From the NCBI RefSeq assembly GCF_001506075.1, contig NZ_KQ947475.1, forward strand, positions 1,297,731 to 1,361,730: a stretch of DNA of 64,000 nucleotides, written 5' to 3'. How positions within the stretch are numbered: the first letter of the stretch is position 1; each line of letters starts with the position of its first letter. The DNA comes from Vibrio sp. MEBiC08052 (GTDB taxonomy: Bacteria; Pseudomonadota; Gammaproteobacteria; Enterobacterales; Vibrionaceae). Shown in pieces: positions 1-10,538 of the stretch. Made by a program: the position numbers and the translations under genes. The notes below the pieces were generated by a model. That model saw only the letters and a program-made list of their open reading frames with translations, was not told the DNA's origin and did not search any database.

Positions 1-61
1 TTTTCTAACTGGCAGCCAAAAAAGGGTATAAATTCTCCTCATTAAGCATTATAACTAATGA

Positions 62-1087
<1,026 letters not shown>

Positions 1088-1149
1088 TTGAGATAGCTTT
1101 TGAATTTGTTTTGGTATCATCAAGTCTCTTTCAGAAAGGTATTGCTTAG

Positions 1150-1625
1150 GTGTTGGCTCTCTATGGGTTCATTATTGGTGACATGATTATTGTCAGTGTA
1201 ACACTGGATTCGTGACCGGGAAGCATCTCATTACCACCATGTAATTCTTTAAGAAGTTATGCGTCAGTATGAGCATGTCTTGGTCTGGGTTTTCAGAGTT
1301 AGGTTCCAGAAGTGGTAAATGATTCAGTGGACTTTTGAGTGTTTTATCATCAATAGTGATAGTTTTATTCTTGATTCAGTCGTCAGTTTGTGGAAAATTT
1401 GGTGCAAGGTGTAAATAAGTAGATAATATTTGCCCTTTTAGGAGTTTTTTACGTTTGACGTTCAGAGGTTTTTTGACCTTTACAATCATGCCTGCTTTCG
1501 CAAATATATCGTCAGCAGTAGGAAGAATGGATGCGCCTACGGTGATGTCATTATCGTCAGAGAAATTGATGCCAATCATCATCCCGACCCCTTATTTGTA
1601 TTTGGTTGTATTCACTGGGTGTTTG
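1150..1625 (-). pseudogene. ald: Remnant of alanine dehydrogenase gene
   Basis: This reads on the minus strand, divergent from lrp, the usual place for ald in vibrios. The clearest part is an open stretch at 1376-1582 with GASILPTADDIFAKAGMIVK and GQILSTYLHLAPNFPQTDD, unmistakable alanine dehydrogenase (NAD-dependent alanine to pyruvate) around residues 45-105. Upstream, an in-frame TAA precedes VGMM, which fits the family's YRVGM followed by a deletion of roughly 25 residues. Downstream of the TGA at 1376 the same frame continues with the recognisable LPLLEPNSE (family LPLLAPMSE), then fades near 1200. The remaining two thirds of the 370-residue enzyme are absent. Outer limits are approximate. 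It is a dead gene, not a small protein. Confidence 0.85.
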
Positions 1626-1736
1626 TATAATATATCGAATATATGACTAGTATTATGTTAGTCCTGTAACTTGAGATATTTTGTGTTAAAAAATTGTTGT
1701 ATGTTTTTGCAAGGAAGTAAATAAGGTGGAATAAAC

Positions 1737-2231
1737 ATGGCAGACAACTATAAAAAGCCGTCCAAGGATTTAGACCGGATCGATCGCAACATTTTGAATG
1801 AGTTGCAGAAAGATGGCCGGATTTCAAATGTAGAATTATCCAAACGTGTTGGATTGTCTCCAACACCTTGTTTGGAACGAGTGAGACGACTTGAGCGTCA
1901 GAACTATATCACGGGATACACAGCACTCCTGAATCCGCAGTATCTTGATGCATCATTACTTGTTTTTGTTGAAATCACATTGAACCGTGGAGCTCCGGAT
2001 GTATTTGAACAATTTAATACAGCGGTACAGAAACTAGATGACATTCAGGAATGTCATCTAGTTTCAGGGGATTTTGACTATTTATTGAAAACTAGGGTAT
2101 CGGATATGGGAGCCTATCGTAAGCTTTTGGGCGATACGCTACTACGACTGCCTGGCGTCAACGATACTCGAACTTATGTGGTGATGGAAGAAGTGAAACA
2201 GACAAATCAGTTAGTCATTAAAGTTCGTTAG
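1737..2231 (+). CDS. lrp: Leucine-responsive regulatory protein Lrp
   Basis: Global feast/famine regulator of amino-acid metabolism; binds DNA as octamers/hexadecamers and responds to leucine. At 164 aa it has the standard Lrp length. An AsnC-type helix-turn-helix (LDRIDRNILNELQKDG, then NVELSKRVGLSPTPCLERV) fills residues 11-60, and the C-terminal half is the RAM ligand/oligomer domain (VFVEITLNRG, VSGDFDYLLKTRV). AGGTGG lies 9 nt before the ATG. Its usual divergent neighbour and classic Lrp target, ald, survives only as a remnant here, so Lrp has been retained without it. Confidence 0.96.
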   Translation: MADNYKKPSKDLDRIDRNILNELQKDGRISNVELSKRVGLSPTPCLERVRRLERQNYITGYTALLNPQYLDASLLVFVEITLNRGAPDVFEQFNTAVQKLDDIQECHLVSGDFDYLLKTRVSDMGAYRKLLGDTLLRLPGVNDTRTYVVMEEVKQTNQLVIKVR

Positions 2232-2318
2232 CCGGAAAGCAAGTCTCGAATATCTTTCTGTATTCTGACTTAACGACATTGGGTTTTGGCTGATGTTATG
2301 GTTAAATCACAACATAAA

Positions 2319-2353
2319 CCGAGCGGCTTGGGCCGCTCGGACTGTTTTTATTT
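2319..2353 (+). terminator. Rho-independent terminator after lrp
   Basis: A perfect 9-bp GC-rich stem (CCGAGCGGC / GCCGCTCGG) with a TTGG loop is followed by a T-rich tail. It lies between lrp and ftsK, so ftsK probably has its own promoter. Confidence 0.85.
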
Positions 2354-2406
2354 CAATTCATGTTGCGCATAGTGCTTTGACATGAGGTTTAGGCAAAAAG
2401 TTGGTT

Positions 2407-5166
2407 ATGTTCAAAGAGAACAAAAGTAAAGTCGAAACCATTATCAAAACCAGAGCTGAGGTCACGACCTCACCACGCTTAAATGGCGTTCAACGGCTGA
2501 AAGAGAGTGTTTTGATTTTGGCTGTCCTTCTCTCCGTTTTCTTCTCCGTGGCTTTATTGACATTTAGCCCGGCTGATCCGTCTTGGTCTCAGACGGCTTG
2601 GGGAGGAGAACTGCATAATGCCGGTGGATATATCGGTGCCTGGATCGCTGATACGCTCTTCTTTATTTTTGGCTCACTGGCATATCCACTCCCTCTAGTG
2701 ATTACGCTGATTGCATGGGGAGGGCTTCGCTCCCGTGATGAGGATGAATCCTTCGATTTTATGCTTTGGGGGACTCGTTTACTCGGTTTCGTGGTGGTAC
2801 TGCTGACGAGTTGTGGTCTGGCCGACATCAATTTTGATGATTTGTGGTATTTCTCTTCTGGCGGTGTCGTTGGTGATGTTTTGAGTAGTTTGGCGTTACC
2901 GACATTTAATGTCTTGGGCAGTACGTTGATTTTCCTATTCCTCTGGGGCGCTGGTTTTACATTATTCACTGGTATTTCATGGTTAACGATTGTTGAGTGG
3001 CTCGGGGATCAAGCCATTGCATTCGCACAAAAAGGCGTCGCACTGTTTCGGAAGGGGGAGAAGGAGACGATTCTGTCCCCGGGAATTGAATCATCGGCTG
3101 CCTTGCTTGAACGAGATATTCAAAATCGTCTGTCACCGACAGAATCTGTTGTTGAATCGGATACCACGGATACAGCATCAGCACCTACTAGCGATGCTCC
3201 TTGCGACAACTCTCTTACTGACAATGTTCGTCGCTTTAACATCCATATACCTCAGAGTGAACAAGGCGCGGAGGACGATGTATCTCAACAATTCGTTGAA
3301 ACAAAAACCGATACTGAGCAGCCTGAACGAAGTAAACAATTCTCTGTGACGATAGAAGAATTGGATAAAGCAGCACAGCAACACGATGATTTTGCTGAAG
3401 GTGATTGGGGCGATGACTTAATCGAGGATGAACCGGGCACTAATGAGTTGACCAGTCATTCATTGGGATCGTTTGATCTTGATATTAGTGACCATGGACC
3501 AACTATCTCTGATTTAGACGCATTAAATGATGAGTCTGATATCTCTGAGGCGAAAGAGGATTCAGATGAAGATGTTGTTGCTTTCCAAAACTTAGTGTCT
3601 GAAGCTAAGAAAACCGAATCGGCGAAACAAAATCCGTTTCTGGTGCAGCCGACTGCCGATCTACCAACACCGACAGAGCCATTACCGACGTTAGAGTTGC
3701 TGTATCATCCAGAGAAAAGAGAAAACTTTATTGATCAGGATATGCTGACGGAGGTGGCAAGACTGGTTGAATCTAAACTATTGGATTATAAGATTCAGGC
3801 AAGTGTTGTAGGGATTTATCCCGGTCCGGTGATTACTCGGTTTGAACTTGACTTAGCCCCGGGGGTGAAAGTGAGCCGAATTTCCGGATTATCGACAGAC
3901 TTGGCTCGCTCTCTGTCAACCCCTGCAGTTCGGGTCGTCGAAGTTATTCCGGGAAAACCTTATGTTGGTTTGGAGTTACCAAACTTGAGCCGTCAGACGG
4001 TCTACCTTTCTGATGTCGTGAGCAGTGACAAATTTAAGCGTTCAAAATCTCCGACGACGATTGTACTCGGTCAAGATATTGCCGGTGATGCTGTGATTGC
4101 CGATTTAGCAAAAATGCCTCATGTCTTAGTTGCGGGAACGACAGGTTCGGGTAAATCCGTCGGTGTGAATGTGATGATCCTCAGTATGCTATATAAGGCG
4201 ACACCGGAAGAAGTCAGATTTATCATGATTGACCCGAAAATGTTGGAGCTTTCAATCTATGAAGGGATTCCTCATCTTTTGTCAGAGGTTGTGACGGATA
4301 TGAAGGATGCCGCCAATGCATTGCGCTGGTGTGTGGCAGAAATGGAACGTCGTTACAAGCTGATGTCGGTTGTGGGTGTACGAAACATTAAAGGCTTCAA
4401 TGAAAAGCTGGATATGGCTGCCAAGGCAGGGCATCCGATTCATGACCCTCTCTGGAAGGAGGGTGATAGCATGGATGCAGAACCACCACTACTAGAAAAA
4501 TTACCTTTTATTGTGGTTGTAGTCGATGAATTTGCCGATTTGATGATGGTGGTTGGCAAAAAGGTTGAAGAACTGATAGCCCGTTTGGCTCAGAAGGCAA
4601 GGGCTGCGGGGATTCATTTGATTTTGGCAACCCAACGCCCTTCAGTTGATGTGATTACAGGGTTGATTAAGGCGAATATTCCGACTCGAGTTGCATTTAC
4701 CGTTTCAACGAAAACGGACTCTCGTACCATTCTTGATCAGGGAGGCGCGGAATCTCTGTTGGGAATGGGAGATATGCTGTATTTACCACCGGGATCCAGT
4801 CACACCATCCGCGTGCATGGGGCATTTGCTTCCGATGATGATGTCCATGCTGTCGTCAATAACTGGAAGGCCAGAGGTCAACCCAACTACATCTCAGAAA
4901 TCGTCAGTGGGGATCAAGGGCCAGAAGCATTGTTACCGGGAGAACAACTCGAAGGTGACGAAGATATCGATCCATTATTTGATCAGGTTGTGGAGCACGT
5001 TGTTGAAACGCGTAGAGGGTCGGTTTCCGGTGTGCAGCGACGTTTCAAAATTGGCTATAATCGTGCGGCCAGAATTGTTGAGCAGTTAGAAGCTCAGGGA
5101 ATTGTGAGTGCTCCCGGCCATAATGGTAATCGGGAAGTTTTAGCGCCACCGCCGATCCGAGAGTAA
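2407..5166 (+). CDS. ftsK: DNA translocase FtsK
   Basis: Septum-anchored DNA pump that clears the chromosome from the closing septum and activates XerCD at dif. It has 919 aa. Hydrophobic membrane segments lie within about residues 25-200, then an acidic low-complexity linker (about 210-420). The alpha/beta motor follows, with Walker [10 protein letters not shown] near residue 578 and Walker [14 protein letters not shown]. The C-terminal winged-helix gamma domain ([20 protein letters not shown]) reads KOPS sites. An upstream in-frame TTG at 2401 is possible; I chose the ATG at 2407 because family members begin MFKEN. The linker is short compared with E. coli FtsK (about 1,330 aa), normal for vibrios. 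Confidence 0.96.
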   Translation: MFKENKSKVETIIKTRAEVTTSPRLNGVQRLKESVLILAVLLSVFFSVALLTFSPADPSWSQTAWGGELHNAGGYIGAWIADTLFFIFGSLAYPLPLVITLIAWGGLRSRDEDESFDFMLWGTRLLGFVVVLLTSCGLADINFDDLWYFSSGGVVGDVLSSLALPTFNVLGSTLIFLFLWGAGFTLFTGISWLTIVEWLGDQAIAFAQKGVALFRKGEKETILSPGIESSAALLERDIQNRLSPTESVVESDTTDTASAPTSDAPCDNSLTDNVRRFNIHIPQSEQGAEDDVSQQFVETKTDTEQPERSKQFSVTIEELDKAAQQHDDFAEGDWGDDLIEDEPGTNELTSHSLGSFDLDISDHGPTISDLDALNDESDISEAKEDSDEDVVAFQNLVSEAKKTESAKQNPFLVQPTADLPTPTEPLPTLELLYHPEKRENFIDQDMLTEVARLVESKLLDYKIQASVVGIYPGPVITRFELDLAPGVKVSRISGLSTDLARSLSTPAVRVVEVIPGKPYVGLELPNLSRQTVYLSDVVSSDKFKRSKSPTTIVLGQDIAGDAVIADLAKMPHVLVAGTTGSGKSVGVNVMILSMLYKATPEEVRFIMIDPKMLELSIYEGIPHLLSEVVTDMKDAANALRWCVAEMERRYKLMSVVGVRNIKGFNEKLDMAAKAGHPIHDPLWKEGDSMDAEPPLLEKLPFIVVVVDEFADLMMVVGKKVEELIARLAQKARAAGIHLILATQRPSVDVITGLIKANIPTRVAFTVSTKTDSRTILDQGGAESLLGMGDMLYLPPGSSHTIRVHGAFASDDDVHAVVNNWKARGQPNYISEIVSGDQGPEALLPGEQLEGDEDIDPLFDQVVEHVVETRRGSVSGVQRRFKIGYNRAARIVEQLEAQGIVSAPGHNGNREVLAPPPIRE

Positions 5167-5188
5167 ATTTGACGTTGATTGAAAAGTA

Positions 5189-5214
5189 AAAGGGAGACCA
5201 TTTGGTCTCCCTTT
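5189..5214. terminator. Bidirectional terminator between ftsK and dsbB
   Basis: An 11-bp perfect stem (AAAGGGAGACC / GGTCTCCCTTT) with a 4-nt loop lies between two convergent genes. The A-run on one side and T-run on the other let it serve both strands. Confidence 0.8.
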
Positions 5215-5231
5215 GTCGTTATTCAAAGCCG

Positions 5232-5765
5232 TTATTCAAATAAGCCACGTCTTTTCGGTTTGAAAAATTGAGCAATTAAGAAAATAAAGGCAACAAAAAG
5301 ATTGATGGCAAAGATGATTTCCAACCATTGTGGCATCGATAAAGTTAAAAACTGCCACACGATTTTGCTACAGTCACCATATGCTTCAAACATCCACGGC
5401 ATCCATTGATTGAGTGGTGCCCACTGCGGGAACTGAACAAAAGCATCACAAGTTGCAAATGGTGAAGGATGGAACTGATACTCAACATGCTGGTGCGCCA
5501 GTAATAGTCCCGAATAGGATGTATATCCCCACGAGAGAAGACCTAACCAACGGAAGATTGCCAGACGGGGGGCAATGAGTCCCAGAATTGCCGAACCACC
5601 TATTCCCAGCATTGCTACTCTTTCATAAATACACATGACGCAGGGAGCGAGCATCAAAATATGTTGGAAAAAGAGCGCACACATTTCAAAAAACAGGATA
5701 GATAACAGCAACAAGACCCAGGATGTTCTGGTCTGAGAAAACTGGTTGAGTTTGGCAAAGATCAC
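5232..5765 (-). CDS. dsbB: Disulfide bond formation protein DsbB
   Basis: Inner-membrane quinone reductase that reoxidises DsbA in the periplasm. The 177-aa product has four hydrophobic helices and both periplasmic cysteine pairs: CVMC at residues 42-45, then C106 (FATCDAF) and C132 (YGDCSKI). The start is GTG at 5765, with AAGGAT 8 nt upstream; no better ATG exists. It lies downstream of nhaB on the same strand, the arrangement also seen in E. coli, but a terminator-like hairpin separates the two. Confidence 0.95.
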   Translation of the reverse strand: MIFAKLNQFSQTRTSWVLLLLSILFFEMCALFFQHILMLAPCVMCIYERVAMLGIGGSAILGLIAPRLAIFRWLGLLSWGYTSYSGLLLAHQHVEYQFHPSPFATCDAFVQFPQWAPLNQWMPWMFEAYGDCSKIVWQFLTLSMPQWLEIIFAINLFVAFIFLIAQFFKPKRRGLFE

Positions 5766-5786
5766 TATGGGATATCCTTATAAAGT

Positions 5787-5812
5787 AAAAGCTCTGTTCT
5801 ACAGAGCTTTTT
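5787..5812 (-). terminator. Terminator after nhaB
   Basis: An 11-bp perfect stem (AAAAGCTCTGT / ACAGAGCTTTT) with a 3-nt loop lies between nhaB and dsbB. The T-run is short on the minus strand, so some read-through into dsbB is likely. Confidence 0.7.
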
Positions 5813-5843
5813 AACGCGAAACTGTTTTAGACTCAATCTATTA

Positions 5844-7424
5844 TTAATGACCCAGTGATGCCGATGCATGTTTTAATGCATTTGGGACATGGTGTGTTAA
5901 CCAACCCAGATCATAATAATGCGCAGTCGCAGGTTCAAGGAAAAAGATGATACCGACCAAGCCAACAAGTGTTAAAACAATTGTATATGGCAGTGCCATC
6001 ATCACCATCCGTCCGTAAGAGAGTCGGATGAGCGGTGCCAGTGCCGAGGTCAGCAGAAATAAAAACGCAGCTTGTCCATTTGGGGTTGCGACCGAGGGTA
6101 AGTTCGTACCGGTATTGATAGCAACTGCTAACAGGTCAAATTGATCGCGTGAGATTATGCCTTCCGCGAGTGCGGTTTTAACCTCGTTGATGTAAACCGT
6201 GCCCACGAACACGTTGTCCGAAACCATAGAAAGCAATCCGTTAGCCACATAGAACATCGCGAGTTGAAGATCTGCATTCTTCAGGTGTAATACCGCATCA
6301 ATCACCGGTTTAAACAGATGCTGATCAACAATCACCGCAACAATCGAGAAGAAGACCGCGAGTAAAGCTGTAAAGGGCAATGCTTCTTCAAATGCTTTTC
6401 CAAGTGCGTGCTCTTCAGTAATACCACTGAATGTGGTTGCCAGAATAATCACAGAAAGCCCGATCAATCCAACTGATGCAAGGTGAAGCGCTAGCCCGAC
6501 AATCAACCAAATCGCAATTAATCCCTGAATCCATAGTTTTGCAACGTCGAGATTGGTACGGCTTTGTGTTTGTGTCCGATCATAATCACGTAGAATTTGC
6601 CGAACCGGGTCTGGTAGCTTGGCACCATAGCCAAAAATTTTCATCTTCTCGACAACGATACAGGTGAGGATTCCACTAATAAAAACAGGCACAGTGATCG
6701 GTGACATACGAATTAAAAATTCACCGAAATGCCATCCTGCCTGATCAGCAATAATCAGGTTTTGTGGTTCACCAACCATCGTCATGACACCGCCAAGTGC
6801 TGTTCCGATGCCAGCGTGGAGGAGTAGTGAACGCAGGAAAGCCCGGTAGTTTTCCAGATCTTCTCTAGTCAGGTCTGATAAATGCTCATCTTGTGTGTGG
6901 TCACCTTGTCCAGAGGCGACTTTGTGGTAGATGGCATAAAATCCAACGGCAACACTGATAATGACAGCGATAACCGTGAGGGCATCGAGAAATGCAGAAA
7001 GAAATGCAGCAGCGACACAAAATGCTAAAGATAAGATTACTTTAGAGCGTATTTCTAAAAGAATTTTGGTGAAGATGAAAAGGAGCAGTTGCTTCATGAA
7101 GTAGATACCTGCCACCATAAACATCAGCAGTAAGAGTACTTCAATATTCGCAACTAACTCATGTTTAACTTGCTCTGGGCTTGTCATTCCGATGACTATC
7201 GCTTCTATTGCAAGTAACCCCCCTGGTTGAAGCGGATAGCATTTCAAGGCCATTGCAAGTGTGAATATAAATTCAACAACCAGTAACCAACCTGCGGCAA
7301 AGGGGCTTATCGTGAAAAAGACAATTGGATTCACAATGAGAAAAGCAATAATCGCCACTTTGTACCAATCTGGTGATTTACCCAGAAAATTTTTAATGAA
7401 CGCGTTTCCTAACGAAATCGGCAT
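5844..7424 (-). CDS. nhaB: Na+/H+ antiporter NhaB
   Basis: Inner-membrane sodium/proton antiporter for sodium export and pH control. It is 526 aa from the ATG at 7424 ([16 protein letters not shown]), the usual NhaB N-terminus; the frame extends 27 residues further upstream (to 7505) with sequence foreign to the family, so the longer start was rejected. AAGAG precedes the ATG by about 8 nt. About a dozen hydrophobic helices are visible, with the conserved stretch [20 protein letters not shown] (about residues 130-150) and [20 protein letters not shown] near the end. It is divergent from fadR, as in E. coli and other vibrios. Confidence 0.95.
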   Translation of the reverse strand: MPISLGNAFIKNFLGKSPDWYKVAIIAFLIVNPIVFFTISPFAAGWLLVVEFIFTLAMALKCYPLQPGGLLAIEAIVIGMTSPEQVKHELVANIEVLLLLMFMVAGIYFMKQLLLFIFTKILLEIRSKVILSLAFCVAAAFLSAFLDALTVIAVIISVAVGFYAIYHKVASGQGDHTQDEHLSDLTREDLENYRAFLRSLLLHAGIGTALGGVMTMVGEPQNLIIADQAGWHFGEFLIRMSPITVPVFISGILTCIVVEKMKIFGYGAKLPDPVRQILRDYDRTQTQSRTNLDVAKLWIQGLIAIWLIVGLALHLASVGLIGLSVIILATTFSGITEEHALGKAFEEALPFTALLAVFFSIVAVIVDQHLFKPVIDAVLHLKNADLQLAMFYVANGLLSMVSDNVFVGTVYINEVKTALAEGIISRDQFDLLAVAINTGTNLPSVATPNGQAAFLFLLTSALAPLIRLSYGRMVMMALPYTIVLTLVGLVGIIFFLEPATAHYYDLGWLTHHVPNALKHASASLGH

Positions 7425-8052
7425 GATGATGACTCTTATAGTTGTTATGAACAGACACTGATATCCATCACTTCCTTTTCGTAATAATTTACGAAAGATA
7501 TCCATTCAAAGTTACATACATCCCAGCAAATATTCATGAGTGATACCCGATGAACATTGCTCCCTGATTAATGTATCGACATGGGTGTTTTGCCGGAAAC
7601 TCTACAATAGGTTAATTATTTCATGAAATACAATAAGTTCTTAGTGAGAGTTCCCTTGAAGTTTTCACATAAAAGTAGTCCATATTATGAACATAATGCA
7701 TATAAAATCATTGTGACTTCACAACTTTGGAAATAATGTCGAAGATAGTATTCTTATCAACAATAATATCAACAGATGTAATGTGAAATAATATGACATA
7801 TCTGTAAGTTTACTATGGAAAATTTTATGCTTTTCACCTGTCCATCGTACTAAATTTCCTTTATATTTTATTCAAGTTTCAGAATGGTAATCTTAAGCTA
7901 AATCAAAAAGAGTATAAGATACTTGTTGTACATTGATGTAATAATTTGGCTTGTGTGGCAAGTTGAATATTGAACGTTTTCGCAGTGTACAAACTGGTGA
8001 TATGATGGATGCCACCTGACTTTGTAAATAAACAAAACTGGAAAAGTATTGA
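7425..8052. promoter_or_regulatory. nhaB-fadR divergent regulatory region
   Basis: About 630 nt, AT-rich, without a credible gene. It should hold promoters for both flanking genes. Visible structure: a perfect 14-bp palindrome TATTTCATGAAATA at 7617-7630; an ATTATG-AA-CATAAT inverted repeat at 7684-7697; a TTGTGA-CT-TCACAA inverted repeat at 7711-7724; and an FNR-like TTAAGCTAAATCAA at 7893-7906 that matches 8 of the 10 conserved positions. None can be assigned to a regulator from sequence alone. Confidence 0.45.
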
Positions 8053-8898
8053 ATGGTCATTAAGGCGAAAAGCCCAGCAGGCTTTGCAGAAAAGTATATT
8101 ATTGAAAGTATCTGGAATGGGCGGTTTGCACCGGGATCGATTCTTCCGGCAGAAAGAGAATTGTCCGAACTGATTGGTGTTACCAGAACGACATTAAGGG
8201 AAGTGCTGCAACGGTTGGCCCGTGATGGCTGGTTGACAATACAGCATGGTAAGCCGACAAAAGTGAATCAGTTTATGGAAACATCCGGGTTGCATATTCT
8301 TGATACTTTGATGACGCTGGATGCTGAAAACGCAACTAGTATTGTTGAAGACTTATTGGCAGCAAGAACCAATATCAGTCCGATTTTCATGCGTTACGCA
8401 TTTCGGTTGAATCAGACTCAGTCTGAAAAAACCATCAAGCGAGTGATTGGATCATGTGAATCATTACTGGATGCAGATTCATGGGAGCAATTCATGGCTG
8501 ATTCACCATACTCCGACAAAATTTCACAGCATGTGAAAGATGATGGAGAGGGGGATAAGGAAGCTCGTGAACAGAAACTATTGGCGAAAACGTTCAATTT
8601 TTATGATTATATGTTGTTCCAGCGTTTGGCTTTCCATTCCGGTAATCAAATTTATGGTCTAATCTTTAACGGTCTGAAAAAATTGTATGATCGTGTCGGT
8701 AGTTACTACTTTTCGAATCCCAAAGCTCGTGTGCTTGCGTTGGAGTTTTATAAAGATTTATTATCGATCTGTTCGAACGGGACCGATAAGTTGGAGCATC
8801 TTTCCGCTTGCATTCGCCAGTACGGGATTGAAAGTCGGCAAATTTGGAATGAGATGAAGCGTTCATTGCCGACAAGCTTTACTGAAGATGATGGCTAA
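8053..8898 (+). CDS. fadR: Fatty-acid metabolism regulator FadR
   Basis: GntR-family regulator that represses fad beta-oxidation genes and activates fab genes; long-chain acyl-CoA releases it from DNA. A winged helix-turn-helix fills residues 1-75 ([20 protein letters not shown]) and an all-helical acyl-CoA-binding domain the rest. At 281 aa it is about 40 longer than E. coli FadR. The excess lies near residues 138-180, a charged stretch ([15 protein letters not shown] to [12 protein letters not shown]), the insertion known from Vibrio FadR, where it is reported to add a second ligand site. It is transcribed divergently from nhaB. Confidence 0.95.
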   Translation: MVIKAKSPAGFAEKYIIESIWNGRFAPGSILPAERELSELIGVTRTTLREVLQRLARDGWLTIQHGKPTKVNQFMETSGLHILDTLMTLDAENATSIVEDLLAARTNISPIFMRYAFRLNQTQSEKTIKRVIGSCESLLDADSWEQFMADSPYSDKISQHVKDDGEGDKEAREQKLLAKTFNFYDYMLFQRLAFHSGNQIYGLIFNGLKKLYDRVGSYYFSNPKARVLALEFYKDLLSICSNGTDKLEHLSACIRQYGIESRQIWNEMKRSLPTSFTEDDG

Positions 8899-8932
8899 TC
8901 AATTTTGTTTGTCATGATTGATTTAGGGATTG

Positions 8933-8956
8933 AAAAAGGGCCGAGGGCCCTTTTTG
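8933..8956. terminator. Bidirectional terminator after fadR
   Basis: A 10-bp perfect stem (AAAAAGGGCC / GGCCCTTTTT) with a GAG loop sits between fadR and the convergent CARF nuclease gene. Confidence 0.85.
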
Positions 8957-8979
8957 TTGTTTCTGACTCACGTTTTTAT

Positions 8980-10143
8980 TCAGGAGAGATTCTCTCGGCC
9001 TCCAGCTTGAGTGAACCAGTGCGATAAATGTGTTTCTAGCGCTTTTAACTCTTCGGGACCAATTAAGGCCAATCCTAGATCCTGTGCTCGGGTAATGTCG
9101 TTTTGCCGGAGAGGTCGGAAGCTGACGAGCATTGCTCTTGCCTGAAGGCCACCCAGTAAATCTCTCAGTGATTCAAGCTTATACAAGGTATCATCACCGT
9201 CATCTCTCATTCCTTTGGTCTTACATTCGATGATATGTAGTTTGTTATTCACCACCGTAGCAACATCTAGCTCATTGCGCACTTCACGTTCACCTAACTG
9301 ACGATAGACTTGCACATTTAAAGAACGATCCTGAATTGTCGGCATGTTGCACTGAATTTTTCTGACGATGCTGTGTACCAGTGTTTCTAGCCATTCTCCG
9401 TTAGCAAATCGTCTGGCATCTTCGTTTGCAAATGTTAGTATACCGTGTTCATAAGTTGCAATATTTGCATCGACAAGGTCTTGTATCAATAGGCTGAGTT
9501 CTTTATAGCCCTGTTGTTTTTCTGATAAAGCGACATCAAGGCATTGTTCTTTTCTGCATGTCGTTGCCAGATAATTCAGTGTTGCCAGTCCCGGGCCGAG
9601 TTCGAGTGCTCGACCTGCCCATGATGCGCCGATATTGCAGAGTTTTGTATCCAGTTCTGGTGGTGTGTCCCGTTCAACAAACTCGCCTCGGGCACCAAAG
9701 ATGGTCAAATAATCGGAGATGGTAATCCGATCCTGAACTTGCGTATCTTGACAGTCATCCGGATATAACCAGCACAGACAGTCAGAATTAGGCTCAACTA
9801 CAAAAATGGGCCATTGGAATGTTCTGAAAACTTCATAAACGGAAAGGAGTCGGTGGCGAAGACCACAACTTGCATTGAGCTGAATATCCTGATTTCTGTT
9901 TTCCAGAGTATGGGCTAGTTGATAAATAGAGCGTTTAATTAATGCCACACTTGAACCTGATGGGATCTCGTAAAACTCACTACTAATCCCATGTTGTTCT
10001 AAAACATTATGCAATCGAAAATAAATGGTTTTTTGTGAAGCATCACCGATAAGTACGATATGCGAGCCGATGATACGGTGATCAAGCAACGGAGTTATCA
10101 GACGAACTGGATCGTCGTCAAGGATGCCAACATGAATGGTCAT
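8980..10143 (-). CDS. Orphan CARF-domain PD-(D/E)XK nuclease (DUF1887, Card1/Can2 type)
   Basis: The 387-aa product resembles VC1899 of V. cholerae, whose crystal structure helped define the CARF fold, and Card1/Can2, nucleases switched on by cyclic oligoadenylate in type III CRISPR defence. A Rossmann-like CARF domain covers about residues 1-145, with a ligand-loop-like LNASCGLRHRLL at 89-100. A linker/winged-helix region spans 165-245. The C-terminal nuclease carries D293 (NELD) and E306-x-K308 (IIECKTK), the catalytic signature, with an upstream helix GEWLE at 249-253. All key residues are present, so it should be active. AGGAT precedes the ATG by 6-7 nt. No CRISPR array, cas10 or cyclase gene is in the window, so its activating signal is unknown. 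Confidence 0.88.
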   Translation of the reverse strand: MTIHVGILDDDPVRLITPLLDHRIIGSHIVLIGDASQKTIYFRLHNVLEQHGISSEFYEIPSGSSVALIKRSIYQLAHTLENRNQDIQLNASCGLRHRLLSVYEVFRTFQWPIFVVEPNSDCLCWLYPDDCQDTQVQDRITISDYLTIFGARGEFVERDTPPELDTKLCNIGASWAGRALELGPGLATLNYLATTCRKEQCLDVALSEKQQGYKELSLLIQDLVDANIATYEHGILTFANEDARRFANGEWLETLVHSIVRKIQCNMPTIQDRSLNVQVYRQLGEREVRNELDVATVVNNKLHIIECKTKGMRDDGDDTLYKLESLRDLLGGLQARAMLVSFRPLRQNDITRAQDLGLALIGPEELKALETHLSHWFTQAGGRENLS

Positions 10144-10160
10144 AAATTATCCTCGTGCTT

Positions 10161-10196
10161 TCGCTTGTAAGGAGTCGGAAGGAAAAAGACAAGCGA
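10161..10196 (-). other. Inverted repeat in the leader of the CARF nuclease gene
   Basis: TCGCTTGT at 10161-10168 and ACAAGCGA at 10189-10196 form a perfect 8-bp inverted repeat around 20 nt. It lies 18-53 nt upstream of the nuclease start codon. It could be a leader hairpin or a repressor operator; the sequence alone does not decide. Confidence 0.45.
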
Positions 10197-10243
10197 TATA
10201 GGTTAGGATATAAAGGTCTCCAGAGTAAAAAACAAGGTCAGTT

Positions 10244-10296
10244 GGTGATAAATATCTATTTCAGCGTGAAATATGACGGTATCTTTACCTATCACC
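10244..10296. other. Possible three-way-junction RNA structure
   Basis: Three nested perfect stems fit into 53 nt. The outer stem is GGTGATA (10244-10250) with TATCACC (10290-10296). Inside it, TATTTCA-GCG-TGAAATA forms a 7-bp hairpin (10257-10273) and GGTA-TCTT-TACC a 4-bp hairpin (10278-10289) abutting the outer stem. The region lies in the 395-nt gap between the nuclease gene and hinT, so it could be a leader of either or a small RNA. No known RNA family is recognised. Confidence 0.35.
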
Positions 10297-10538
10297 CACT
10301 TAAAATTCAAATTCGGACCGGATTCGATTAGCGGTTGACAGAAAAGAGCGATGTCATCATGAAGTCAAACATCCGTGACATTCTGCTGTATTTAGCATGA
10401 GAAAAGTGCTTAAAATACATCGGGTACGAAAACACGATGAAACTTAACGGGTTGTAATGAATCCAAACTATGGTTACTTTTTCATTGCACTAGTTTTATG
10501 AGTCTGAGTTTATAGATAAGCAGATAGAGAGGCGTTAT
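10297..10538 (+). promoter_or_regulatory. Upstream region of hinT
   Basis: Non-coding sequence presumed to hold the promoter of the hinT operon. A TTGACA hexamer at 10335-10340 has no convincing -10 box 16-18 nt downstream, so I name no specific promoter. Confidence 0.3.

Noticed and set aside
2589..3384. Several open frames of 68-126 codons on both strands within ftsK
   Set aside because: They shadow the ftsK frame, have no family resemblance and lie in the membrane and acidic linker regions, whose composition opens other frames.
4691..5089. A 132-codon plus-strand frame inside the ftsK 3' end
   Set aside because: It is a shifted frame over the conserved FtsK motor and gamma domain, without recognisable motifs or a ribosome-binding site.
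7711..7724. TTGTGA-CT-TCACAA as a CRP site
   Set aside because: CRP needs about 6 nt between TGTGA and TCACA; the spacing here is too short (4 nt between those pentamers).
8980..10538. A CRISPR-Cas locus around the CARF nuclease
   Set aside because: No repeat-spacer pattern and no cas gene is present in or near the region.
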